DNA of 5,829 bases from an uncultured Collinsella sp. (GCA_958428675.1 CAUAGV010000111.1:1-5829); one strand, 5' to 3'; counted from the first letter of the stretch, positions 1 to 5,276 are shown. Notes: generated by a model not told the origin, from the sequence alone. Numbers and translations are program-made.

Positions 1-20
1 CGGGTGGAAAGGAGCGAGCA

Positions 21-341
21 ATGGCGTCTGAGGGCTTTTTTGAGCGGGTGTACGAGGTGGTCGAGCAGATTCCCGAGGGGATGGTCGCCACGTATGGTCA
101 GGTGGCGCTGCTTGCTGGACGTCCACGAAGTGCGCGGTACGTGGGGTATGCCCTGCATGGCAATCCGCGTCCCGGCGAGATTCCCTGTCACCGCGTGGTG
201 TTTGCCGATGGCCGCATATGCGATGGTTTTGCTTTTGGCGGTCCCGATGCTCAACGTGAGCTTTTGCTAGGGGAGGGTGTGGCGTTTAAGGACGACATGC
301 ACGTCGACTTGGCCGCCTGTCGCTGGCCTGCAGGGCTCTAG
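21..341 (+). CDS. MGMT-family / alkyltransferase-like DNA-binding protein, 106 aa
   Basis: This small single-domain protein belongs to the O6-alkylguanine DNA alkyltransferase C-terminal family, which binds DNA through a winged-helix fold, flips out the alkylated guanine and either repairs it or flags it for nucleotide excision repair. Visible landmarks are the nucleotide-flipping Tyr25 (in ATYGQVA), the Arg39 finger (in SARYVG) and the PCHRVV active-site motif with Cys56. The N-terminal domain of classical Ada/Ogt proteins is absent. The C-terminal half (GFAFGG at 69-74, then LLLGEGVAF and HVDLAACRW) resembles alkyltransferase-like (ATL) proteins, which usually have Trp in place of the reactive Cys. 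Whether this protein repairs or only senses lesions is therefore open. The ATG at 21 is chosen because AAAGGAG (8-14) lies 6 nt upstream. Nothing upstream is in the window, so operon membership is unknown. Confidence 0.9.
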   Translation: MASEGFFERVYEVVEQIPEGMVATYGQVALLAGRPRSARYVGYALHGNPRPGEIPCHRVVFADGRICDGFAFGGPDAQRELLLGEGVAFKDDMHVDLAACRWPAGL

Positions 342-358
342 CGGCTCTGCCGTGGCTT

Positions 359-397
359 AAACCACCACAAAGGTGCCTGTCCCCTTTGTGGTGGTTT
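359..397. repeat. Perfect 15-bp stem-loop after the MGMT-family gene; terminator or REP-like element
   Basis: AAACCACCACAAAGG (359-373) pairs perfectly with 383-397 around the 9-nt loop TGCCTGTCC. On the plus strand the stem ends in TTTT (395-398), so it can act as an intrinsic terminator for the gene ending at 341. The AAAGG-TGCCTGTCCCC-TTT core resembles short palindromic repeats that I recall as common in some bacterial genomes and linked to REP-associated transposases; that link is from memory and is not shown by this window. Confidence 0.75.
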
Positions 398-488
398 TGG
401 CAGGTTTACCGAGGTTAACTTATGGAGAAGGTATGGCGGCGCGGTTTGTCGCAGCAAAGTAAACCATGGTGAACTATATTGTTTTCAG

Positions 489-566
489 CAACGGAGCAGG
501 CAATAGGCGATGAAAAAGCCTGCCCTGTTGAGTTTGATTCGCATTCCTCCCCTCTGTGCGATTCAA
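489..566. repeat. Two adjacent imperfect stem-loops in the convergent intergenic region
   Basis: Arm 489-501 pairs with 518-530 (13 positions, one mismatch, one G-T pair; loop 502-517). Arm 534-543 pairs with 557-566 (9 of 10 positions; loop 544-556). Neither is followed by a run of T on either strand. The rest of the gap (398-488, 648-672) shows no gene and no recognisable site. The small minus-strand open frame across 415-597 has no family features and runs through these hairpins, so it is not called. Confidence 0.5.
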
Positions 567-580
567 CGGTGTACTTCGGG

Positions 581-618
581 AACAGGCCCGCTGGCAACTA
601 TCTGCCAGCGGGCCTGTT
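581..618 (-). terminator. Perfect 16-bp stem-loop downstream of trpS, probable terminator
   Basis: AACAGGCCCGCTGGCA (581-596) pairs perfectly with 603-618 around a 6-nt loop. The stem is GC-rich and very stable. It is the second hairpin met by transcripts leaving trpS (stop at 673). There is no good T-run on either side: the minus strand continues CCCGAAG and the plus strand continues CCTGTTT. Termination is therefore inferred from position and stability. It may work in both directions between the convergent genes. Confidence 0.6.
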
Positions 619-625
619 CCTGTTT

Positions 626-647
626 CGGTGAGGATTCAGCCTCACCG
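626..647 (-). other. Perfect 8-bp stem-loop, first hairpin after trpS
   Basis: CGGTGAGG (626-633) pairs perfectly with CCTCACCG (640-647) around a 6-nt loop. It lies 26 nt beyond the trpS stop codon and 8 nt before the larger 581-618 stem. Together they look like a two-hairpin 3' end, but no T-run follows on the minus strand, so a role in mRNA 3'-end protection is as likely as termination. Confidence 0.45.
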
Positions 648-672
648 TCTATGTTGTGCGAAGGCGCTTTGC

Positions 673-1722
673 CTAGTACACCATGCCCATGGCGTCCTGA
701 ACCTCGGCAAGGGTCTGCTCGGCGATCTCATTGGCGCGACGGTTGCCCTCGTGCAGCACGTCCTTCACGTAATCCAGATCGTTCTCATAGCGCTGGCGAC
801 GCTCGCGGATCGGCGCGAAGTACTCGTTGACGGCCTCGGTCACGTACTTCTTGAGCTGGCCGGAGCCACCCATGCCAATCTCCTCGGCAATCTCGACTTC
901 GGAACGGCCGGTGCAGATGGCGGCCGTCGAAAGCAGACCGGACACGCCGGGGCGGTTCTCGGGATCGAACGTGATCATGCGCTCGGAGTCGGTCTGGCTC
1001 TTCTTGATGCGCTTGGCCGTCTCCTCGGCGGTCATCGAGATGTTGATGGCGTTACCGTAGCTCTTGCTCATCTTGCGACCGTCCAGGCCCGGCAGCAGCG
1101 GGGTCTCGGACAGCAGTGCGTCGACCTCGGGGAACACCTTGCCGTAGCGGTTGTTAAAGCGGCGGGCGATGGTGCGGGTGAGCTCGATGTGCGGCAGCTG
1201 GTCGCGACCGACGGGCACCACATTGCCCTTGCAGAACAGGATGTCGCAGGCCTGGTGCACCGGGTAGGTGAGCAGAAGGCCGGTGAGCTCGTGGCCCGAG
1301 GCCTCCATCTCGGCCTTGACCGTGGGGTTGCGCGCCAGCTCGGCCTCGGAGACCAGCGACAGGAACGGCAGCATGAGCTGGTTTGCGGCGGGCACGGCGG
1401 AGTGCGCGTAGATCATGGTCTTGTCGGGGTCGATGCCGCAGGCAAGGTAGTCCATGACCATGTTGTACACGTTATCCTGGATGTGCTCGGTCGTGTCGCG
1501 GTCAGTGATGACCTGGTAGTCGGCGATGAGCACGTTGGTCTTGGCGCCCATGTTCTGCAGCTCAACACGGCCCTTGAGGGTGCCGAAGTAGTGACCCAGG
1601 TGCAGACGGCCGGTGGGGCGGTCGCCGGTGAGCATGGTGAACTTCTCGGGCGTTTTGGCCAGGCCCTCGCGAATGGCGTTGCTCTTTTGCAGCGCGACTT
1701 CGTAGCTGTTCTCGTTTGGCAT
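673..1722 (-). CDS. trpS: Tryptophanyl-tRNA synthetase, 349 aa
   Basis: This cytoplasmic class Ic aminoacyl-tRNA synthetase activates tryptophan with ATP and charges tRNA-Trp. The HIGH-type signature is HLGH at residues 41-44 within TGDRPTGRLHLGH, and KMSKS is intact at 217-221 (DNA 1060-1074). The family block VGRDQLPHIELTR lies at 171-183. The TGDRPTG form of the ATP-binding loop matches the TrpRS group known from streptococci and lactobacilli rather than the SGIQPSG form of Bacillus. Length is normal for the family. An open frame continues 10 codons upstream to 1752, but the ATG at 1720-1722 is preferred because AGGAG (1728-1732) lies 5 nt before it and the protein then starts MPNENSYEV. 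No convincing promoter was found in the gap to the upstream gene; a TTGACC (1747-1752, minus strand) has no -10 partner. The gene converges on the MGMT-family gene. Confidence 0.97.
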   Translation of the reverse strand: MPNENSYEVALQKSNAIREGLAKTPEKFTMLTGDRPTGRLHLGHYFGTLKGRVELQNMGAKTNVLIADYQVITDRDTTEHIQDNVYNMVMDYLACGIDPDKTMIYAHSAVPAANQLMLPFLSLVSEAELARNPTVKAEMEASGHELTGLLLTYPVHQACDILFCKGNVVPVGRDQLPHIELTRTIARRFNNRYGKVFPEVDALLSETPLLPGLDGRKMSKSYGNAINISMTAEETAKRIKKSQTDSERMITFDPENRPGVSGLLSTAAICTGRSEVEIAEEIGMGGSGQLKKYVTEAVNEYFAPIRERRQRYENDLDYVKDVLHEGNRRANEIAEQTLAEVQDAMGMVY

Positions 1723-1883
1723 GATTGCTCCTAACGTATGTTCATGGGTCAAGATGATAACGCGTTTATTGGAGGGTCGGGGCGTAAGTACGCGAGGGGC
1801 GGGAGAGCGGCGGCATGTGCGATGGGCGCGGCGTGGCTGCGCGTTTGGCCGGCGGCGCCTGGGCGCATCCTCGGCAGCTTACC

Positions 1884-3083
1884 CTAGCGCCTGTGGTGGC
1901 GCTCCTCCCTGCGTTCTTCTGCCGCCTGCTCCTCCTGCTTAAAGGCGGGATCGTCGGGGGTGACGAGCTCGTCCTCGTGCGTGCGCTTGTTGTAATGGTG
2001 GCGCAGCACGGGCTCAAACAGGTGCAGGTGCTTGGCAAAGGCCGCCGAGCCAATGGCGAGTACGGTAAAGATGAGCACGCGCATGGGCACCTCGACCTGG
2101 TTAATCGCGGCGGCGCCGGCCGAAAGCATGATGCACCAGGCGTAGATGAGGAGCACTGCCTGCTTTTGGTTGTAGCCCTCTTGGATCAGGCGGTGGTGGA
2201 TGTGGCCCTTGTCGGCCTGCCCGATGCTAATGTGGGCGCGCTTGCGGCGCACGATGGCGCTAAACGTGTCGATGATGGGCACGCCGGCAACGATGAGCGG
2301 GATGATAAGCGAGGTGAGCGCGGCGGTGCGGCTCACGTTGAGCAGCGAGATGGAGCCCAGTGCAAAGCCCAGAAGCAACGACCCCGAGTCGCCCAAGAAG
2401 ATGCTTGCGGGGTTGAAGTTGTAGCGCAAAAAGGCCAGGCAAGCGCCAAAGAGCGCAATGGAGAGCGCGGCGGCGTCGATGCGGCCCGAGAGAACGGCCA
2501 TCGAAAACATGGTGAACGACGCGATGCCGCAGATGCCCGTGGCCAAGCCGTCGAGGCCGTCGATGAGGTTAATGATGTTGGTGAATGCCACCAGATAGAT
2601 CACGGTGATGGGGTAGGCGAGCCATCCGAGCATGATCTCGCCGGGGGCAAACGGGTTGACGATGACGCCGATCCGCAGGCCGCCGATACAGGCGATAAGC
2701 GCAGCGAGGACCTGTCCGGCTAGCTTTTGCTTGGGCTTGAGCTGGAAGACGTCGTCGATAGCGCCGGTCGCAAAGATGACGGTAAAGGAGAGCGCCAGCA
2801 TGGGATAGCTAATGTGAAGGCGCGGGTGCGGCACCAGGACGGGCGGCCAGCCTAGGTGCCAGGTGCCTAGGATTTGCACAATGCAGGCAACGACCAGGCC
2901 CAAAAACACCGCCGTTCCGCCCAAACGCGGGATGGGCTTGGTGTTGATGCGGCGCTTAGAAGGATAGTCGACGGCGTCGAGCTTAATTGCCAAGCGCTTG
3001 ACCAGGGGCACCGTGAGGAAGGTCGTGATAAAGGCCGCCGCTGCCACGCATAGATACGGTATGTAGCTCGGGGATGAAGCCAT
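1884..3083 (-). CDS. tagO: TagO/WecA-type undecaprenyl-phosphate GlcNAc-1-phosphate transferase, 399 aa
   Basis: This polytopic membrane enzyme of the MraY/WecA (glycosyltransferase 4) family transfers a sugar-1-phosphate, typically GlcNAc-1-P from UDP-GlcNAc, to undecaprenyl phosphate on the cytoplasmic face. That step starts teichoic-acid-like or other surface glycans. Family blocks occur in order: PIPRLGG (50-56), the metal-binding DD at 110-111 (GAIDDVF), NLIDGLDGLA (172-181), FNPASIFLGDSGS (223-235) and HIHHRL (294-299), which separates TagO/WecA from MraY. Many hydrophobic segments fill 8-360. The last ~30 residues form a charged cytosolic tail rich in E, R and H, making it longer than the usual ~350 aa. 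The ATG at 3083 is chosen because it precedes the first membrane helix; it has only a weak GGCGG 11 nt upstream. In-frame starts at 3155, 3179 and 3203 (GTG) also lack ribosome binding sites. The exact sugar substrate cannot be read from sequence. Confidence 0.94.
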   Translation of the reverse strand: MASSPSYIPYLCVAAAAFITTFLTVPLVKRLAIKLDAVDYPSKRRINTKPIPRLGGTAVFLGLVVACIVQILGTWHLGWPPVLVPHPRLHISYPMLALSFTVIFATGAIDDVFQLKPKQKLAGQVLAALIACIGGLRIGVIVNPFAPGEIMLGWLAYPITVIYLVAFTNIINLIDGLDGLATGICGIASFTMFSMAVLSGRIDAAALSIALFGACLAFLRYNFNPASIFLGDSGSLLLGFALGSISLLNVSRTAALTSLIIPLIVAGVPIIDTFSAIVRRKRAHISIGQADKGHIHHRLIQEGYNQKQAVLLIYAWCIMLSAGAAAINQVEVPMRVLIFTVLAIGSAAFAKHLHLFEPVLRHHYNKRTHEDELVTPDDPAFKQEEQAAEERREERHHRR

Positions 3084-3274
3084 GAATCTAAAAACCGCCA
3101 AGCGTCGAAGGAAAAGGTCAAAGGTTGCTAAGCGCAAAGGGCATAGCCGAACCATGATACTCGACCAAGGGGGGTGCATGGAATTGCACGCAGCGATAAT
3201 CACGCGCTTACCAGATATTGGGATGTTGTCGATGGCTTGTCGGGATACCGGCGGGGATCCATATGGGCTGTAAT

Positions 3275-3301
3275 GGTGGTTTTCGGCAAATAAAAACCAC
3301 C
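3275..3301. repeat. 9-bp stem-loop in the tagO upstream region
   Basis: GGTGGTTTT (3275-3283) pairs with AAAACCACC (3293-3301) around a 9-nt loop. Neither strand has a T-run after the stem. The left arm and what follows (TGGTGGTTTTCGGCA) closely match the right arm and flank of the 359-397 hairpin (TGGTGGTTTTGGCA). The stretch 3084-3274 before it holds no gene and no clear promoter for tagO. It does contain a small GTGCA/TGCAC hairpin at about 3174-3189. Confidence 0.5.
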
Positions 3302-3313
3302 CCCCACGTTACG

Positions 3314-3341
3314 AAAATGAACCCACCTAAAACAGGTGGGT
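3314..3341 (-). terminator. Intrinsic terminator on the minus strand
   Basis: Read on the minus strand, ACCCACCT (3341-3334) pairs with AGGTGGGT (3328-3321) around a 5-nt loop, and TCATTTT follows (3320-3314). The plus strand has no T-run after the stem, so the terminator points leftward. It closes the structured region to its right and lies about 230 nt before the tagO start codon. It could end a separate RNA or attenuate a tagO leader. Confidence 0.65.
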
Positions 3342-3500
3342 GCCCTCATCGACTGTTCCAGCGTCCTTAACAACGAAGGATACCTGTACTAGGTACGACT
3401 GTGTGGGCTCCCTAAATAAACGCGACGGTTCACCCAGTTGCTCCGCGGGGGGCGGAATACCTACATCATAAAGCGGCACTTTATCGATTCCAGTCTTGAC
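3314..3500 (-). ncRNA. Candidate structured RNA of unknown family, or tagO leader element
   Basis: No protein-coding gene is supported here, yet the minus strand folds densely. A closing stem pairs 3491-3495 with 3351-3355. Inside it are a perfect 6-bp hairpin (3468-3473/3479-3484), a 5-bp long-range stem (3458-3462/3391-3395) enclosing a hairpin (3442-3446/3452-3456) and a 7-of-8 stem (3431-3438/3398-3405), and a further hairpin (3364-3368/3376-3380). An intrinsic terminator follows. The length (~185 nt) and own terminator suit a stand-alone RNA such as raiA-type or 6S-type RNA, but I could not match a consensus to any family. It might instead be a cis-regulatory leader of tagO. The 5' end is approximate. 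A weak TAATGT -10 lies at 3504-3499 without a good -35. Hand folding alone cannot prove it. Confidence 0.45.
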
Positions 3501-3524
3501 ATTACAAAAATCGTGTCGGACGAT
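3496..3524 (+). promoter_or_regulatory. Possible promoter for the radical SAM gene
   Basis: A consensus TTGACA lies at 3496-3501 on the plus strand. At 17-nt spacing the -10 would be GACGAT (3519-3524), only 3 of 6 matches but keeping the conserved A2 and T6. Transcription would start near 3531, giving a leader of about 80 nt that contains the 10-bp palindrome GGCTCGAGCC (3537-3546). The -35 abuts the 5' end of the candidate minus-strand RNA. Confidence 0.35.
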
Positions 3525-3608
3525 TACGGCGCCTTGGGCTCGAGCCGTCTGTGCGGTTGGTCCCTTTACGTTTGAGCTGCTGAATCGTTGTTTTGGAGCA
3601 TGTTTTTT

Positions 3609-4547
3609 ATGCCGACGCCGTTGACCGAACTTTTTTCGCCCGCCTGCCATTTGTGTCCGCGCCGTTGCGGTGCGGTGCGCGACGAGGGTGCGCACGGCGT
3701 ATGCGGTGCCGATGACACGCTCAAGGTGGCCCGCGCGGCGCTTCATATGTGGGAGGAGCCGCCTATCTCGGGCGAGGCCGGTTCGGGCACGATCTTCTTT
3801 AGCGGCTGCTCGCTCAAATGTATCTATTGCCAGAACCACGAGATCTCGACGGGCAATTTCGGGCTTGAGATTTCGCCCGAGCGCCTGGTCGAGATTATGC
3901 TGGAGCTGCAGGACCAAGGTGCCAATAACATCAATCTGGTGACGGCGACGCATTATGCTCACCTGCTGCCGGCCGCGATTGCCGCAGCTCGGGAGCGCGG
4001 ACTGGTCATTCCAATCGTCTACAACACGAGCGGTTATGAGCGTGCGGGTGCCGTGGCGGCGCTCGGCGATTTGGTCGACGTGTGGCTTACCGACTTTAAG
4101 TATGCCAATGCGGCGCTTGCGCAGTCACTCTCTCATATTAAGGACTACCCGCGCGTGGCTGTGTCGGGTCTGGCCCAGATGGCGCGCGAAATTGAGCGCC
4201 GCGGGGGAGAGCTGGTAGACGGGGACGGGCTCATGAAGCGCGGCATAATCGTGCGTCATCTGGTGCTGCCGGGGCATGCGGACGATTCGTGCCGCGTGTT
4301 GGACCTGGTGTGGCAGACGGTGGGCGACGTGCCGATCTCGGTCATGAACCAGTACACGCCCAATGCCCTCATGCGCGAACAAGGCGGCGACCTGGCGCGC
4401 GCCGTGACGCGCGAGGAGTACGAGCAGGTGCTCGACCATGCCGACGACCTGGGCTTTACGACGATGTTTTGGCAAGAAGGCGGAGCGGTAGACGAGAGCT
4501 TCACCCCGGCGTTCGACACCACCGGCGTCCTCACCAGCGCAAAGTAG
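3609..4547 (+). CDS. PflX-type radical SAM protein (putative pyruvate formate-lyase activating-like), 312 aa
   Basis: This is a radical SAM iron-sulfur protein of the PflX group, often labelled a putative pyruvate formate-lyase activating enzyme although its true substrate is not established. An N-terminal cysteine cluster (Cys13, 16, 20, 32 in CHLCPRRC and GVCG) precedes the radical SAM motif GCSLKCIYC with Cys67, Cys71 and Cys74, which should hold the 4Fe-4S cluster that cleaves S-adenosylmethionine. Other group features are EEPPISGEAGSGTIFFSG before the motif, NNINLVTATHY (106-116), VYNTSGYE (137-144), DFKY (162-165), VRHLVLPG and MNQYTPN. Length is typical. The ATG at 3609 is chosen because GGAG (3595-3598) lies 10 nt upstream; a TTG at 3588 and an ATG at 3600 are in frame but poorly placed relative to that site. 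No formate-lyase gene is nearby. A stem-loop follows the stop codon. Confidence 0.93.
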   Translation: MPTPLTELFSPACHLCPRRCGAVRDEGAHGVCGADDTLKVARAALHMWEEPPISGEAGSGTIFFSGCSLKCIYCQNHEISTGNFGLEISPERLVEIMLELQDQGANNINLVTATHYAHLLPAAIAAARERGLVIPIVYNTSGYERAGAVAALGDLVDVWLTDFKYANAALAQSLSHIKDYPRVAVSGLAQMAREIERRGGELVDGDGLMKRGIIVRHLVLPGHADDSCRVLDLVWQTVGDVPISVMNQYTPNALMREQGGDLARAVTREEYEQVLDHADDLGFTTMFWQEGGAVDESFTPAFDTTGVLTSAK

Positions 4548-4556
4548 TGCGCTCGC

Positions 4557-4593
4557 CGATGATTTTTCTGGGACGGGGATTAAAAAATCATCG
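4557..4593. repeat. Perfect 11-bp A/T-rich stem-loop with G-rich loop after the radical SAM gene
   Basis: CGATGATTTTT (4557-4567) pairs perfectly with 4583-4593. The 15-nt loop is CTGGGACGGGGATTA. The stop codon of the radical SAM gene is 10 nt upstream, so a transcription-end role is plausible, but there is no T-run after the stem. The loop's GGGACG also pairs with CGTCCC at 4631-4636, offering a competing fold. The design, a site-specific stem around A/T runs and a G- or C-rich core, parallels 359-397. Confidence 0.6.
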
Positions 4594-4657
4594 AGAGGAT
4601 CGCCTGCTCGAAAAGTTGTCAAAATAGCCGCGTCCCAAAAAGACTGGGTATTGGGCG

Positions 4658-4685
4658 TTGACAGTTGGCGAGCCGTAGGTAAAAT
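4658..4685 (+). promoter_or_regulatory. Promoter of tRNA-Ala
   Basis: TTGACA (4658-4663) matches the -35 consensus exactly and TAAAAT (4680-4685) matches 5 of 6 -10 positions, with 16-nt spacing. The predicted start near 4692 leaves a leader of only about 7 nt before the tRNA. This is the best promoter in the window and fits a strongly expressed stable RNA. It may also feed readthrough into the gene at 4836. Confidence 0.85.
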
Positions 4686-4698
4686 ATCAACTTGTCTT

Positions 4699-4771
4699 GG
4701 GGACGTAGCTCAGTTGGGAGAGCGCTGCCGTCGCATGGCAGAGGCCGAGGGTTCGACTCCCTTCGTCTCCA
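4699..4771 (+). tRNA. tRNA-Ala, anticodon CGC (reads GCG)
   Basis: The 73-nt cloverleaf is complete: acceptor 4699-4705/4764-4770, D stem GCTC/GAGC (4708-4711/4720-4723), anticodon stem CTGCC/GGCAG (4725-4729/4737-4741), 5-nt variable loop, and T arm 4747-4763 with TTCGACT. The anticodon CGC is at 4732-4734 after the invariant T33. The third acceptor pair is G-U (4701 with 4768), the classic identity element of alanyl-tRNA, and the discriminator base is A. CCA is not encoded (the DNA reads ACCC), so it must be added afterwards. The gene stands alone between its own promoter and terminator. Confidence 0.97.
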
Positions 4772-4785
4772 CCCTTGGATTTGAT

Positions 4786-4817
4786 AAGCCGCTGACATTG
4801 TGTCGGCGGCTTTTTTT
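4786..4817 (+). terminator. Intrinsic terminator of tRNA-Ala
   Basis: AAGCCGCTGACA (4786-4797) pairs with 4801-4812 (12 positions, one G-U pair, 3-nt loop), and a run of seven T ends at 4817. It starts 14 nt after the tRNA. It ends only 18 nt before the ATG of the next gene, so it separates tRNA transcription from that gene unless readthrough occurs. Confidence 0.9.
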
Positions 4818-4835
4818 AAAAGAAAGGGCTGCACC

Positions 4836-5276
4836 ATGGCCAAGCTTGAGTCCCAACCACTGTCTGCCGAGGAACGCGCCGAGTTGGAAGAGCTCCGCGC
4901 CGAGAAAGCTCGTCGCGAGGCCCAGGAAGAGGCACGCCGCGAGCGTGAGGAGCTGGCCGCCCTGCGTGCCGAGCGTGCGAAGGCCGAGGAGGCCGCCGCG
5001 AACGTCGCCCCCGCGCCCAAGCCCGCCGCCGCGAAGCCCGCGCCCACCGCACCTAAACCTCAGCCTAAAAAGGTCGCTCGTTCCAAGTCCGTCGAGCCCA
5101 AGCCGAGCCGTGACGAGATGACCTTTGCCCAGCGCATGGTTACCTCCAAGGAGCCTACGGGCGAGAACGAGATCCCTGGCATGGCGCCGGCTCAAAAAAT
5201 CATCATTGTCCTTGCCCTCATCGCGTTTGTCATCTTTATGGGCTACACGATCCTGACCAGCATGGGCCTGCTCTAG
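4836..5276 (+). CDS. Small coiled-coil protein with C-terminal membrane anchor, 146 aa, function unknown
   Basis: I do not recognise this family. Residues 10-55 form a highly charged E/R/A-rich helix with a heptad-like pattern, probably a coiled coil. Residues 58-90 are a Pro/Ala/Lys-rich linker. Residues 95-106 (MTFAQRMVTSKE) form a short less repetitive segment that may be a conserved site. Residues 120-141 are a single hydrophobic membrane segment (KIIIVLALIAFVIF and on), ending five residues before the C-terminus. There is no signal peptide, so a tail-anchored topology with the long N-terminal part in the cytoplasm is inferred. The ATG at 4836 is chosen for GAAAGGG (4822-4828) 7 nt upstream; the frame is open further upstream but through the tRNA terminator. 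No own promoter is visible. pncB begins 84 nt after the stop with no strong terminator between, so co-transcription is possible. Roles such as scaffolding at the membrane are guesses only. Confidence 0.85.
   Translation: MAKLESQPLSAEERAELEELRAEKARREAQEEARREREELAALRAERAKAEEAAANVAPAPKPAAAKPAPTAPKPQPKKVARSKSVEPKPSRDEMTFAQRMVTSKEPTGENEIPGMAPAQKIIIVLALIAFVIFMGYTILTSMGLL

Noticed and set aside
415..597. 60-codon minus-strand open frame in the convergent gap
   Set aside because: No ribosome binding site or recognisable motif; it overlaps three stem-loops.
556..1734. Long plus-strand open frame (392 codons) opposite trpS
   Set aside because: It mirrors the GC-rich codon pattern of trpS, whose catalytic motifs are intact. 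The antisense product is low-complexity (rich in G, L, V, H, D) with no family features.
1723..1752. N-terminal extension of trpS to the ATG at 1752
   Set aside because: The internal ATG at 1722 has AGGAG at correct spacing, and the extension adds ten residues with no family support.
1741..1790. Possible trpS promoter (TTGACC or TATCAT on the minus strand)
   Set aside because: Neither hexamer has a partner at 16-18 nt spacing with a reasonable match.
1815..2723. Long plus-strand open frame (302 codons) opposite tagO
   Set aside because: Antisense shadow of a gene with all family motifs; its product is a D/G/R/H-rich sequence with no recognisable domain.
3421..3437. GGGTGAACCGTCGCG on the minus strand resembles a T-box antiterminator motif
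   Set aside because: It deviates from GGGTGGNACCGCG by a missing G and extra bases, it is far from the terminator, and no specifier stem was recognised.
3327..3962. Minus-strand open frame (211 codons), whose C-terminal part looked somewhat protein-like
   Set aside because: Most of it is antisense to the radical SAM gene, and the rest runs through the paired stems and into the terminator hairpin. No ribosome binding site or family similarity seen.
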